Source: an uncultured Oscillospiraceae bacterium (lineage in GTDB: Bacteria; Bacillota; Clostridia; Oscillospirales; Oscillospiraceae). From it: 56,787 bases of DNA. A model generated the notes under the pieces. It searched no databases, was not told the origin of the DNA, and saw nothing but the letters and a program-made list of their open reading frames with translations. The position numbers and the translations under genes were made by a program. Position 1 is the first letter of the stretch, and the number at the start of each line of letters is the position of its first letter. The stretch lies in NCBI GenBank assembly GCA_934565795.1, contig CAKTIM010000013.1, positions 1 to 56,787 of the forward strand, read 5' to 3'. Of this stretch, positions 34,698 through 42,782 are shown piece by piece.

Positions 34698-35062
34698 GAT
34701 TCGTCCTCCTGATAGCTGTCGATGAAGGCCTGCAGCTGCTCCACCTCGTCTCTGGTCAGCCGCTTTGTGCGGGAAAAGGCAGCCAGGAAGGCGGGCATGG
34801 AGCCTTCAAAGGTGTCCTGCATCATTTCGTCCAGACGGGATTTCTGGGCATCCTCCTTGGATACCAGGCTGGTGACGGTGGCGTTCTCGTTTTTGACCAC
34901 GCCCCGCTCCTCCAGCCGCCGGATCACGGTGTAGGTGGTGGCCTTTGACCAGCCCAGCTGCTCCTTGCACAGGGCTACGAGACTGGTGGAGTTCACCGGC
35001 TCATGCTCCCACAGCAGCAGGCAGAAGCGGTATTCGCTTTCAAAGATCTTGGGGGCTGCCAT
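34694..35062 (-). CDS. BlaI/MecI/CopY-family repressor
   Basis: 122 residues. N-terminal winged helix (ESEYRFCLLLWEHEPVNSTSLVALCKEQLGWSKATTYTVIRRLEERGVV) and C-terminal dimerisation helices (MPAFLAAFSRTKRLTRDEVEQLQAFID). BlaI-type repressors bind dyad operators as dimers and are released when the paired M56 protein is activated. It overlaps the M56 gene and starts 14 bases after the beta-helix gene, so all three probably form one autoregulated operon. GGAGG lies upstream. The palindromes at 35914 and 35943 are candidate operators. Confidence 0.92.
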   Translation of the reverse strand: MAAPKIFESEYRFCLLLWEHEPVNSTSLVALCKEQLGWSKATTYTVIRRLEERGVVKNENATVTSLVSKEDAQKSRLDEMMQDTFEGSMPAFLAAFSRTKRLTRDEVEQLQAFIDSYQEDES

Positions 35063-35076
35063 TGCGCAATCCTCCT

Positions 35077-35886
35077 TTAGTTGCCGATGTAACTGTTGGG
35101 CATTTTTTCGCCGTTGATGGTGATGTTCTTCGTGTCATGGAGCATGAAGGGAGTGCCCTCGTTCCATGTGCCCATAAATTCCTCGCCCAAGTCGCGGATG
35201 GTGTTTCCGTTGAAGGTCACGTCCAGGCATGTGACCATGTAGATGCCGCCCCAGCTGCATTCGTAAATATCGCAGTTGGTGACCTGGATTTCCTTGCTGT
35301 TTTCAGCCCACACACCGACCACGCCGCAGCCATACAGGCCGCAGTTGTTCACCAGGGTGTTCTCGCAGTTGTAGAAGCCGATGACACCGCCGCAGCAGGA
35401 GCCGGGCTCGATGGTGTGTCCGGCGGTGAAGCCCTCAATCATGATGTCGCTGCAATTTTCAAAGTTGAGCACGTGGGCATAGCGGGGGGTGGCGGATACG
35501 GTGTGCTCCTTCACATCGTCGCCCTCGGCGCGGATGGTCAGGTTGCTCAGATCGTGAATGGTGAGCTGTACGCCATCGAATACTTCCTGCCAGCGGTAGT
35601 ATTCGCCGTCGGTTTCGCCATAGCCGGTGGCGGTGCTCAGGTCGTAGAATTCGGCATCCAGGATGATCTCCGTATCCGGCTTCAGCGCGGCCAGGAGCTC
35701 GTCAACAGTGGAAACGTGCACCTGCTCCTGCACGCCGATGATCACCGGCGTGTATTCCACAGGCTCAGTGGGTGCTGCCGTTTCCTCCGGTGCCTCTGCC
35801 AGCGCCATGGGAGCAAAGGCCAGGAAGCAGGCGAACAGTGCGGCAAACAGTGCAATCGTAACAGTGGTGGAAATTGTCTTTTTCAT
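35077..35886 (-). CDS. Secreted right-handed beta-helix protein
   Basis: 269 residues. Signal peptide ending PMALA-EA, a Thr/Pro/Glu-rich stretch, then VSTVDELLAALKPDTEIILDAEFYDL and parallel beta-helix rungs (VLNFENCSDIMIEGFTAG, VIGFYNCENTLVNNCGLYGCG, VVGVWAENSKEIQVTNCDIYEC, GGIYMVTCLDVTFNGNTI). The fold is shared by pectate lyases, NosD-type and surface glycan-binding proteins; I see no clear lyase site. Cysteines line the stacked turns. First gene of the BlaI-M56 operon, so its synthesis is probably the regulated output. Confidence 0.82.
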   Translation of the reverse strand: MKKTISTTVTIALFAALFACFLAFAPMALAEAPEETAAPTEPVEYTPVIIGVQEQVHVSTVDELLAALKPDTEIILDAEFYDLSTATGYGETDGEYYRWQEVFDGVQLTIHDLSNLTIRAEGDDVKEHTVSATPRYAHVLNFENCSDIMIEGFTAGHTIEPGSCCGGVIGFYNCENTLVNNCGLYGCGVVGVWAENSKEIQVTNCDIYECSWGGIYMVTCLDVTFNGNTIRDLGEEFMGTWNEGTPFMLHDTKNITINGEKMPNSYIGN

Positions 35887-35913
35887 GATGTTGTCTCCTT
35901 TAATTTAAAAATT

Positions 35914-35931
35914 GGTTTAGCGCGTTAAACC
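35914..35931 (-). promoter_or_regulatory. Operator candidate O1
   Basis: GGTTTAGCGCGTTAAACC is an 18-base dyad symmetric in 16 of 18 positions (one mismatched pair), downstream of the expected transcription start, 28 bases before the beta-helix start codon. It shares the GTTTA...TTAAAC half-sites with O2, centred about 28 bases away. Confidence 0.7.
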
Positions 35932-35941
35932 TCATACGCGA

Positions 35942-35970
35942 AGTTTAACACGTTAAACCGATCTTGTCAA
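35942..35970 (-). promoter_or_regulatory. Promoter of the beta-helix/blaI/M56 operon
   Basis: On the minus strand TTGACA, 17 bases, TAAACT. The -10 box and spacer overlap operator candidate O2, an arrangement expected for repression by blocking polymerase. Confidence 0.75.
35943..35958 (-). promoter_or_regulatory. Operator candidate O2
   Basis: GTTTAACACGTTAAAC has perfect seven-base inverted arms around two central bases and lies between the -35 and -10 boxes. Together with O1 it forms a two-site operator. Binding could be by the BlaI protein of this operon, or by an unlinked LacI-type repressor. Confidence 0.75.
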
Positions 35971-35999
35971 GCCATATTAAGAAATCTTAAGAATTGGAA

Positions 36000-36530
36000 T
36001 CAAACATCCCGGTACATGCTGATATCCGCCTTGCCCTCCTGGCTGGTTCCCTTGTAGCCCTCGGTGTCCAGCCCGCCGATGCGGAAGCCGACCTTCAAAT
36101 AAAACAGGCAGGCGGACAGATTGTTGTCCTGCACCTGTAAGGATACGCCCTGCATCTGATTATCCCGGGCGATCTCCATGCATTTTTCAATCAGCAGCTT
36201 CCCGATCCCCAGCTTCCGGCAGGAGGCCGACACCTTCAGGTCGGAGATATACAGATACTTGAAAAATCCCCGCTCCAAAATCGCCAGCCCCACGCAGACG
36301 CCGTTCTGATATGCCCCGACGAAATAGGTGCTCTCCGCCATCTTGTCATAATCATAAGCCTCATCCGGGAAGCACATTTCGCTGCACTGCTCCGCCGGAA
36401 AGCGTTCAATGGTATATCCCCACTTTTGGTCAATATAGCTGGGAATCATCCGCCCATAAAGAGGGAAAGGATCATTTTTCAGCAAAATATCCCCCTTATG
36501 CGCCGCGTCGATCAATCGAATCTCAATCAT
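36000..36530 (-). CDS. GNAT acetyltransferase, streptothricin-acetyltransferase-like (YyaR/SatA)
   Basis: 176 residues. The order YTIERFPAEQCSEMCFPDEAYD, STYFVGAYQNGVCVGLAILE, YLYISDLKVSASCRKLGIGKLLIEKCMEIA (acetyl-CoA pyrophosphate loop) and QVQDNNLSACLFYLKVGFRIGGLDTEGY matches the SatA/YyaR group, which acetylates the beta-lysine of streptothricin. Related chromosomal genes are common in Firmicutes and substrate cannot be proven from sequence. ATG has AAGGGAG upstream. Own promoter at 36560. Confidence 0.88.
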   Translation of the reverse strand: MIEIRLIDAAHKGDILLKNDPFPLYGRMIPSYIDQKWGYTIERFPAEQCSEMCFPDEAYDYDKMAESTYFVGAYQNGVCVGLAILERGFFKYLYISDLKVSASCRKLGIGKLLIEKCMEIARDNQMQGVSLQVQDNNLSACLFYLKVGFRIGGLDTEGYKGTSQEGKADISMYRDV

Positions 36531-36559
36531 ATATCTGCTCCCTTCGGCATGATACGGCT

Positions 36560-36587
36560 ATTATAGCACGGCCATGCGGGATGTAAA
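36560..36587 (-). promoter_or_regulatory. Promoter of the YyaR-like GNAT gene
   Basis: On the minus strand TTTACA, 16 bases, TATAAT, about 30 bases before the start codon. Confidence 0.65.
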
Positions 36588-36701
36588 GCGCGGATTTGCC
36601 CCGTGCGGCAAAGCCAGAATGTGATCCGAGGCGGCGGAGGGGACTTTTTGCCCAGAAAAATACAAGGATTCTGTGCAATCTGCTATATTTTTCCTGGTGG
36701 G

Positions 36702-36730
36702 TTGAAATGTGCCTACAAACGTATTACAAT
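36702..36730 (+). promoter_or_regulatory. Promoter of the RHH-TIR-DUF2971-SPFH block
   Basis: TTGAAA, 17 bases, TACAAT, 22 bases before the small ribbon-helix-helix gene. No other good promoter is seen before the TIR gene, so it probably drives the whole block. Confidence 0.65.
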
Positions 36731-36752
36731 AACGCTGGTGGGAGGATTTACC

Positions 36753-36974
36753 ATGGAAAAACCTGTTTTGAGAATTTCACCCAAGAAATATTCCGGCGAA
36801 ACCACCATTGTTTCCATGCGGATGTCAAAGGAAATGCTGCGCGATATTGATTCCGTGGCGGCTCTGGTTGGGCGCACCCGCAATGAGATCATGGCGATGA
36901 GCCTGGAATTTGCCCTGGAGCATATGGAAATTGTTATGAAGGAAAGAGAGAAAAATAACAGTGGCAGTGATTAA
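36753..36974 (+). CDS. Small ribbon-helix-helix-like protein
   Basis: 73 residues. TTIVSMRMSKEMLRDIDSVAALVGRTRNEIMAMSLEFALEHMEI has the strand-helix-helix pattern of CopG/Arc-type ribbon-helix-helix DNA-binding proteins, with a short basic N-terminus (KPVLRISPKKYSG). Such proteins repress their own operons or act as antitoxins. GGGAGG lies seven bases before the ATG at 36753. Its last 14 bases overlap the TIR-protein gene start, so it is translationally linked to it and is the best candidate regulator of the block. Confidence 0.78.
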   Translation: MEKPVLRISPKKYSGETTIVSMRMSKEMLRDIDSVAALVGRTRNEIMAMSLEFALEHMEIVMKEREKNNSGSD

Positions 36975-39501
36975 GTGCAAAATGTGCGGCGGCGATCTGG
37001 TGATCGAGCCGGGTGCGACCGTGGCCGAATGCGAATACTGCGGCACCAGGCAGACCATTCCCAACCAGGACGACGAGAAAAAGCTGACGCTCTTTGCCCG
37101 TGCCAACCGGCTGCGCATGGGCTGCGAATTTGATAAAGCGGCGGGCATTTACGAGGCCATCGTCGCCGATTTCCCCCAGGAGGCGGAGGCCTACTGGGGC
37201 TTGGTGCTGTGCAAGTACGGCATCGAGTATGTGGACGACCCCGCCACCGGCAAGATAATTCCCACCTGCCACCGCTCCAGCTTTGAGAGCATCATGGAGG
37301 ATTCCGACTTTGAGCAGGCCCAGGAGAACGCCGATGTGGTCGCCCGCAAGGTCTACCGGGAGGAGGCCAAGCAGATCGAGGAGATCCGCAAGGGCATCAT
37401 CGAGGTTTCCGGCAAGGAGGAGCCTTATGACATTTTCATCTGCTATAAGGAGACGGACGAAAACGGCGAACGCACCGTGGACAGCGTCATTGCCCAGGAT
37501 GTCTATGACGCCCTGACGGAAAAGGGCTACCGGGTATTCTTCTCCCGCATCACTCTGGAGGAGAAACTGGGCCAGGAATACGAGCCTTACATCTTCGCCG
37601 CCCTGAACAGCGCGAAGATCATGCTGGCCTTTGGCACGGATTACGAATACTATAACGCCGTGTGGGTCAAAAACGAATGGAGCCGGTACCTGAAACTGAT
37701 GGCCTCCGACAAGAGTAAGCACCTGATCCCCTGCTACAAGGGCATCGACGCCTATGACATGCCCAAGGAATTCGCCAAGCTCCAGGCCCAGGATATGGGC
37801 AAGGTGGGAGCCATGCAGGATTTGATGAGGGGCATTGAGAAGCTTTTGCCGAGAATGCAAGGGGGAGATTCTGCTCCGACTATTGTATATCAGTCGCAGC
37901 CAGTAACGGGCGGCGTTCAAACTGATGCTATGATTAAGCGGGGCTTTATGAGCCTGGAAGATGGTGCATTTGAGGAAGCAAAGAAGTTCTTTAATGATGC
38001 GCTGAACACCACTCCGGAATGTGCAGATGCCTACCTGGGACTGTATATGGTGGAAATTCGTGCAAGGGATAAATGCACGGCAGAGCATGAACATATTGAG
38101 GAAGATGAAGTCGTGAGCCGTTACTGGAACCGGGCAATACAATTTGCGGTGCCTCCCCTTAAGACAGAGTTGGAAGGATGGGAACGACAGAGAATTGAGC
38201 GTGTTATGAGAGCTAAACGGGAAGCTCAACAGAAGGAGAGCGCCAGGAAGGAAAAGTTAGCAAAGTTAGCGAAGATCCGAGGGAAAAGTAAATACCTTGC
38301 TTCATTTTTGACTGCACATGATTTGATTTTTGGCCTGAAATCTGACGGTACTGTGGTCGCGGTGGGAGATAGCTACTGTGGCCGGTGTGATGTTGGCGGT
38401 TGGAAAGACATTGTTGCAGTTATTAGTGCAGGAGGATCGCATACAGTAGGCCTGAAATCTAATGGCACTGTAGTTGCGGTAGGAGACAATGAATGGGGGC
38501 AGTGTGATGTTGGTAGTTGGAAAGACATTGTTGCAGTTAGTGGAGGAACATATTATACCGTGGGCTTGAAATCTGACGGCACTGTAGTTGCAGTGGGAAG
38601 TAACAGATTTGGCCAGTGTGATGTTGGCGGTTGGAAAGACATTGTTGCAGTCAGTGTAGGGGCATGTTATACCGTGGGCTTGAAATCTGACGGCACTGTA
38701 GTTGCAGTGGGAAGTAACAGATTTGGCCAGTGTGACGTTGGCGGTTGGAAAGACATTGTTGCAGTTAGTACAGGAGCGAGTTATACCGTGGGCTTGAAAT
38801 CTGACGGTACCGTAACTGCGGTTGGAGAGAATGAAGATGGTCAGTGCGATGTTGCAGACTGGAATGATATTGTGGCTGTTTTTGCAGATTGCCGTTATAC
38901 CATGGGCCTGAAATCTGATGGCACTGTAGTTGCGGTAGGAGACAATGAATGGGGCCAGTGTGATGTTGGCAGTTGGAAAGACATTGTTGCAGTTAGTATA
39001 GGCGGCGATGACTGTCACAATTATACCATAGGCCTGAAATCTGACGGCACTGTAGTTGCGGTAGGTTGCAATGAAAATGGTCAGTGTGATGTTACCGACT
39101 GGGATGATATTGTGGCAGTTAGTGCAGGAATTGAGCAAACTGTTGGCCTAAAATCTGACGGTACGGTAGTTGCAGTAGGATGTAATGGAAAAGGACAATG
39201 TAGTGTAGACGGGTGGAAGCTTTTTGGGAGCCTGGAAACTTTGGAACAGGAGAGAACAGAAGCTAGAAAGTGTGCAGAGAAAGCTAGAAAACGTGAAAAA
39301 GAGGAGTATGCCCGCCGCTTGGCGGAGAAAAAGGCTGCAATAGAGCGCACTCTTATGTCATTGCAACAGGAAAAGGAATCTTTGCAAATAGAGCTTGCCA
39401 ATTTGAGAGGACTATTTACTGGTAAACGCCGCAGACAAATTGAGGAACGGATAGGACTAATTGATGCTAAACAGAAAGCGTTGGAAAGGGAAAATAAATA
39501 A
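36961..39501 (+). CDS. Zinc-ribbon / TIR / RCC1-like repeat fusion protein
   Basis: 846 residues. Zinc ribbon at 5-28 (CKMC...CEYC); helical TPR-like region about 40-145; TIR domain about 154-290 (EPYDIFICYKETDENG, KGYRVFFSRITLEEKLGQEYEP, NAVWVKNEWSRYL) in which Glu 239 fits the catalytic glutamate of NAD-cleaving bacterial TIRs; second TPR-like region about 322-400; eight RCC1-like repeats of 38-42 residues at 458-755 (GLKSDGTVVAVG, GQCDV, W, DIVAV), a probable beta-propeller; C-terminal coiled coil 757-846. Cytoplasmic. Likely design: sensor propeller plus NADase or signalling TIR. Start GTG at 36961. Sequence becomes AT-richer after about residue 300. Next gene overlaps by one base (TAATG). 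Confidence 0.85.
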   Translation: MAVIKCKMCGGDLVIEPGATVAECEYCGTRQTIPNQDDEKKLTLFARANRLRMGCEFDKAAGIYEAIVADFPQEAEAYWGLVLCKYGIEYVDDPATGKIIPTCHRSSFESIMEDSDFEQAQENADVVARKVYREEAKQIEEIRKGIIEVSGKEEPYDIFICYKETDENGERTVDSVIAQDVYDALTEKGYRVFFSRITLEEKLGQEYEPYIFAALNSAKIMLAFGTDYEYYNAVWVKNEWSRYLKLMASDKSKHLIPCYKGIDAYDMPKEFAKLQAQDMGKVGAMQDLMRGIEKLLPRMQGGDSAPTIVYQSQPVTGGVQTDAMIKRGFMSLEDGAFEEAKKFFNDALNTTPECADAYLGLYMVEIRARDKCTAEHEHIEEDEVVSRYWNRAIQFAVPPLKTELEGWERQRIERVMRAKREAQQKESARKEKLAKLAKIRGKSKYLASFLTAHDLIFGLKSDGTVVAVGDSYCGRCDVGGWKDIVAVISAGGSHTVGLKSNGTVVAVGDNEWGQCDVGSWKDIVAVSGGTYYTVGLKSDGTVVAVGSNRFGQCDVGGWKDIVAVSVGACYTVGLKSDGTVVAVGSNRFGQCDVGGWKDIVAVSTGASYTVGLKSDGTVTAVGENEDGQCDVADWNDIVAVFADCRYTMGLKSDGTVVAVGDNEWGQCDVGSWKDIVAVSIGGDDCHNYTIGLKSDGTVVAVGCNENGQCDVTDWDDIVAVSAGIEQTVGLKSDGTVVAVGCNGKGQCSVDGWKLFGSLETLEQERTEARKCAEKARKREKEEYARRLAEKKAAIERTLMSLQQEKESLQIELANLRGLFTGKRRRQIEERIGLIDAKQKALERENK
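38332..39225 (+). repeat. In-frame RCC1-like repeat array, eight units of about 114 bases
   Basis: Eight coding repeats within the TIR fusion. Units beginning 38563 and 38677 are exactly 114 bases apart and almost identical in DNA, including silent sites, which points to recent duplication; outer units are more diverged. One unit near 38905 is four residues longer. Confidence 0.88.
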
Positions 39502-40241
39502 TGGCAACTAAAAATGTCACACTCTATAAATACATGCCTTTAGAACATGCAGCAACGATTATCCGAGATGGCCACATAAGAATGAGTGATGGTGAAAATT
39601 TTAATGATCCATTTGAACTGCTGTTGGTAGATAAAAAGGAGCAAAATTCGCGGCTCATTGAAGGTGTTCGGATTTTGTGTTTAACGAATAGTTTTAGAAA
39701 TAAACTCATGTGGTCTCATTATGCTGATAAACATCGGGGGATATGTTTGGCAGTAAGCATACCGAATGAGTTGACATTTCCAATTTGTTATACTAAAACC
39801 CGCCTGCGTACTTCTACAAATATTTTAGCTTTGCTGTCAGGAAACAAAAAAGGTGGAAAACGTAATATTTACAAATCTTTTGACAACCTTTCGTATGAGC
39901 AAAAGGCTGCACTTATAAAAGGGAAAAGCTGGGCGTACGAGAAGGAATACCGTATTACTTGCACAACAGGACAAGGTGACTATTTAGCCGAAGATGGGCA
40001 ATTTTATTTTCCTGTGAAAGTTGTCCGTGTTTACCTCGGCTGTAGGTTTGATAGAAATCCGCAGGAGAAAAAAGAAGAGCTATTTTGTGAATGCAAAAAA
40101 AAGAACATCGAGATTAAACAGATAGGCTTATCCAATACTGCATATGCGCTTTCAGTATATAATTTGGAAAGTGGAAAAGTTGGAGGCAAAAAGGGTGAAG
40201 CTAAACGTGTGAAGGAATCAGAAGCGGTTGCCCCACTATAG
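39501..40241 (+). CDS. DUF2971-family protein
   Basis: 246 residues, soluble. N-terminal YKYMPLEHAATIIRDGHIRMSDGENFNDPFE, central LMWSHYADKHRGICLAVSI and SWAYEKEYRIT are the three conserved blocks of DUF2971, a family of unknown biochemical function scattered among bacteria and frequent in variable genome regions. The start codon shares a base with the TIR gene stop (TAATG), so synthesis is coupled. Base composition is clearly more AT-rich than the flanking genes and matches the 3' half of the TIR gene, suggesting they were gained together. The C-terminal Lys/Glu-rich tail is probably unstructured. Confidence 0.82.
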   Translation: MATKNVTLYKYMPLEHAATIIRDGHIRMSDGENFNDPFELLLVDKKEQNSRLIEGVRILCLTNSFRNKLMWSHYADKHRGICLAVSIPNELTFPICYTKTRLRTSTNILALLSGNKKGGKRNIYKSFDNLSYEQKAALIKGKSWAYEKEYRITCTTGQGDYLAEDGQFYFPVKVVRVYLGCRFDRNPQEKKEELFCECKKKNIEIKQIGLSNTAYALSVYNLESGKVGGKKGEAKRVKESEAVAPL

Positions 40242-40307
40242 GATATGTGGTAGCTTTCCTTTTCTAAATTCAAGAGCGAAGCGGTATAATCAGAATGGAG
40301 AATACAT

Positions 40308-42062
40308 ATGTCCAAATTTGTAATCGAATGCCCCTCCTGTGGGCGCTATGCGGAAGCCAAGACCGGCTTCTTTGCACGCAAGAAGATTGACTGCGCCTGT
40401 GGCTACACCATCGATGTCCGCACGGACAAGCTCAGCAGCCGTACCTGTCCCCACTGCGGCAACAACGTGGTGTTTGACCAGAGCAAGGGGGAGAATGCCA
40501 AGTGCCCTGTCTGTGGGGAGTCCATCAACACCATGGCGGAGCAGGACAAAACCGTTGAATTTTCCTGCGCCCAGTGCGGTGTGCGGCTGCGGACAGCCAA
40601 GGGGGCAAGCAGCTATATTTGCCCGGTGTGCGACCATGTCAACGATGTGGCGGAACGGCTGAAATCCGAGGAAATCCGGCGGGACGGCCTTGCCAGCATC
40701 ATTAAGTACGAGGGCGACAACGAAACCCTGGTGTGGAAGCACCCTATCGAGGATTTTAATCTCGGCTCCCAGCTTATCGTCCACGAAAGCCAGGAGGCCA
40801 TCTTCTTCCGGGACGGTCAGGCGCTGGATTTGTTCGGCCCCGGCCGCTACACCCTGGAAACCCAGCAGCTGCCCATCCTGGAAAAGCTCTACAAGCTGCC
40901 AACAGATACCGAGGGCACCTTCCACAGCGAGGTGTATTTCGTCAACCGTACTACCCAGATGGGCATCAAGTGGGGCACGGATTCCAAAGTCCGCCTCTTT
41001 GACCCCATGACCGGGATGCACATCGAGCTGGGCGCTTCCGGCGAATTTTCCATCCGGGTTACCAATTCCCGCAAGCTGCTGCTCAAGCTCATCGGTACCA
41101 CCGGCGAGCTGAAGCAGGATGCCATCCTGGGCGCAAACGGCAAGGGGCTGTTTCGCAGCCTGGTGATGACCCAGGTGAAAAGCTATCTGGCCGCCGCCAT
41201 CCGGGAAAACAGCATTAACGTTCTGGAAATTGACGAGCGGCTTTTGGAGCTGTCCGATGCCCTGCGGGAGCGGATTAACAGCCGCCTGGCGGAGTACGGG
41301 CTGGAAATGCCGGAGTTCTTCGTCTCCCGGGTGGTCACCCCGGACGATGACCCCAATTTCCGGAAGATGAAGGAGCAGTTCGCCGAGCAATATCTGGGCG
41401 TTCGCCAGGAGCAGATTTGCAAGAATATCGCCGCCGCCGAGGCAGAGCGCAAGGCCGTAGAGGCCCAGACTGCCGCCCAGATGAAGATCATCGGCGCGCA
41501 GGGCGACGCGGAGGCGCTGAAAATCAAGAAGCAGGCCGAGGCGGAAGCCTACCGCATGCAGGCCGCCGCCGAGGCGGAGGAAATGCGCATGAAGGGCTAC
41601 ACCTACCAGCAGGAGACCGCCCGCAAGGTAGGGCTGGAGGCCATGCAGAACGGCATCACCGGCACCGGCACCGCCGGCGGCCTGGGCGAGCTGGCAGGCC
41701 TGGGGGTGACCCTGGGAGCCATGGGCAGCGTGGTTGGCATGACCAAGGATGCATTGAACCCGGTAATTGACACCGCCAGGCAGATGGGTCAGTCCGCAGG
41801 CGCTGCCGCAAACCCCGGCTGGGACTGCGCCTGCGGCGCAAGGAATATCCAAACGAGATTCTGCCCGGAGTGCGGTGCCAAAAAGCCGGAGGAAAACCGG
41901 GGCTGGACGTGCCCCAACTGCGGCATGCAGAATATTATGAGTAAATTCTGCCCCGAATGCGGCTGCAAGCAGCCCAGCGCTGCCTGGGATTGCCCGGAAT
42001 GTGGCACAACGGGAATTACATCCAAATTCTGCCCGGAATGCGGCCATAAGAGGGAGGGGTAA
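40308..42062 (+). CDS. SPFH-domain protein with multiple zinc ribbons (YdjI-like)
   Basis: 584 residues. N-terminal zinc ribbons to about residue 115 (CPSC, CACG, CPHC...CPVC, CAQC...CPVC); SPFH/band-7 domain about 140-345 (GSQLIVHESQEAIFFRDGQALDLFGPGRYTLET); Ala/Glu-rich coiled coil about 365-435; Gly-rich hydrophobic stretch; then three C-terminal CxxC ribbons (FCPECGAKKP, FCPECGCKQP, FCPECGHKRE). Related to B. subtilis YdjI, which forms membrane assemblies with PspA-type stress proteins. GC-rich again, unlike the two genes before it. A TATAAT box at about 40287 may give extra local transcription. Confidence 0.85.
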   Translation: MSKFVIECPSCGRYAEAKTGFFARKKIDCACGYTIDVRTDKLSSRTCPHCGNNVVFDQSKGENAKCPVCGESINTMAEQDKTVEFSCAQCGVRLRTAKGASSYICPVCDHVNDVAERLKSEEIRRDGLASIIKYEGDNETLVWKHPIEDFNLGSQLIVHESQEAIFFRDGQALDLFGPGRYTLETQQLPILEKLYKLPTDTEGTFHSEVYFVNRTTQMGIKWGTDSKVRLFDPMTGMHIELGASGEFSIRVTNSRKLLLKLIGTTGELKQDAILGANGKGLFRSLVMTQVKSYLAAAIRENSINVLEIDERLLELSDALRERINSRLAEYGLEMPEFFVSRVVTPDDDPNFRKMKEQFAEQYLGVRQEQICKNIAAAEAERKAVEAQTAAQMKIIGAQGDAEALKIKKQAEAEAYRMQAAAEAEEMRMKGYTYQQETARKVGLEAMQNGITGTGTAGGLGELAGLGVTLGAMGSVVGMTKDALNPVIDTARQMGQSAGAAANPGWDCACGARNIQTRFCPECGAKKPEENRGWTCPNCGMQNIMSKFCPECGCKQPSAAWDCPECGTTGITSKFCPECGHKREG

Positions 42063-42065
42063 GCA

Positions 42066-42758
42066 ATGAAGAGGGATACCATTCGTTTCGGTTTAACCGT
42101 GACCATTCTCCTTGTCCTGTATCTGCTGGTGGTGTTTTTGATTCCCTTTGCCAAAACGCCGGTGTTCTGGCTGAGCTTTGGCTATACGCTTGCGGCGTTC
42201 GCAGTGGCGGCAGCGGCGTTCTGCATTGCGTTCCTCCGCCACCCTGGGGCAAAGAGCCGCTTTTATGGGTTCCCCATTGCCAGAATCGGCGGCGTCTACT
42301 GGCTGGCGCAGTTGGCCGCCGGTCTGCTCGTCATGGCGCTGGGCAAATGGATCCCGGTATGGCTGGCGGTACTGGTGTACACGGCTGCCCTGGGCGCTGC
42401 GGTGATTGGCCTGATCGCCGCCGAGGCGGTGGCCGATGGAATCCACAGCCAGGATGCCGGGCTGAAGCGCAGCGTTGCCGCCATGCGTTCCCTGCAATCC
42501 CAGGTGAACCAGATGGCCGCCCAGTGCGCCAACCCTGACGCAGCAGCAGCCGTCAGGAAGCTTGCCGAGGAGCTGCGCTATTCCGACCCTGTCAGCAGCC
42601 CCGCCCTGGAGGAGGCCGAGCGCGACCTGTCCGCCGCCGTTGCCGACCTGCAATCCGCCGTGGCGGACGAGGATTCGGAGGCCGTCAAGCAGCTCTGCCG
42701 GAAAGCCGCCGCCCTCCTGGCCGAGCGCAACCGTCTGTGCAAGCTGCACAAGGCCTGA
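42066..42758 (+). CDS. Membrane protein with C-terminal coiled coil
   Basis: 230 residues. Four predicted transmembrane helices (LTVTILLVLYLLVVFLIPF, FGYTLAAFAVAAAAFCIAFL, GGVYWLAQLAAGLLVMALG, WLAVLVYTAALGAAVIGLIA), then a cytoplasmic helical region of about 100 residues (SVAAMRSLQSQVNQMAAQC, ALEEAERDLSAAVADLQSAVADE). It starts three bases after the SPFH gene stop and ends at a strong terminator. It could serve as membrane anchor for the SPFH assembly. Family not recognised. Confidence 0.7.
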   Translation: MKRDTIRFGLTVTILLVLYLLVVFLIPFAKTPVFWLSFGYTLAAFAVAAAAFCIAFLRHPGAKSRFYGFPIARIGGVYWLAQLAAGLLVMALGKWIPVWLAVLVYTAALGAAVIGLIAAEAVADGIHSQDAGLKRSVAAMRSLQSQVNQMAAQCANPDAAAAVRKLAEELRYSDPVSSPALEEAERDLSAAVADLQSAVADEDSEAVKQLCRKAAALLAERNRLCKLHKA

Positions 42759-42782
42759 GTAAAATTTCAATACTTGAAGCGC

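Noticed and set aside
32007..35062. Beta-lactam resistance operon
   Set aside because: BlaI and M56 proteins are present but there is no beta-lactamase or PBP gene and the sensor region is not penicillin-binding-like.
38332..39225. Regular repeats as a CRISPR array
   Set aside because: Period of 114 bases in phase with codons, translating to RCC1-like units; no spacer structure or cas genes.
36961..39501. Thoeris, CBASS or TIR-STING system
   Set aside because: No ThsA-type SIR2/SLOG partner, cyclase or STING domain among the neighbours.
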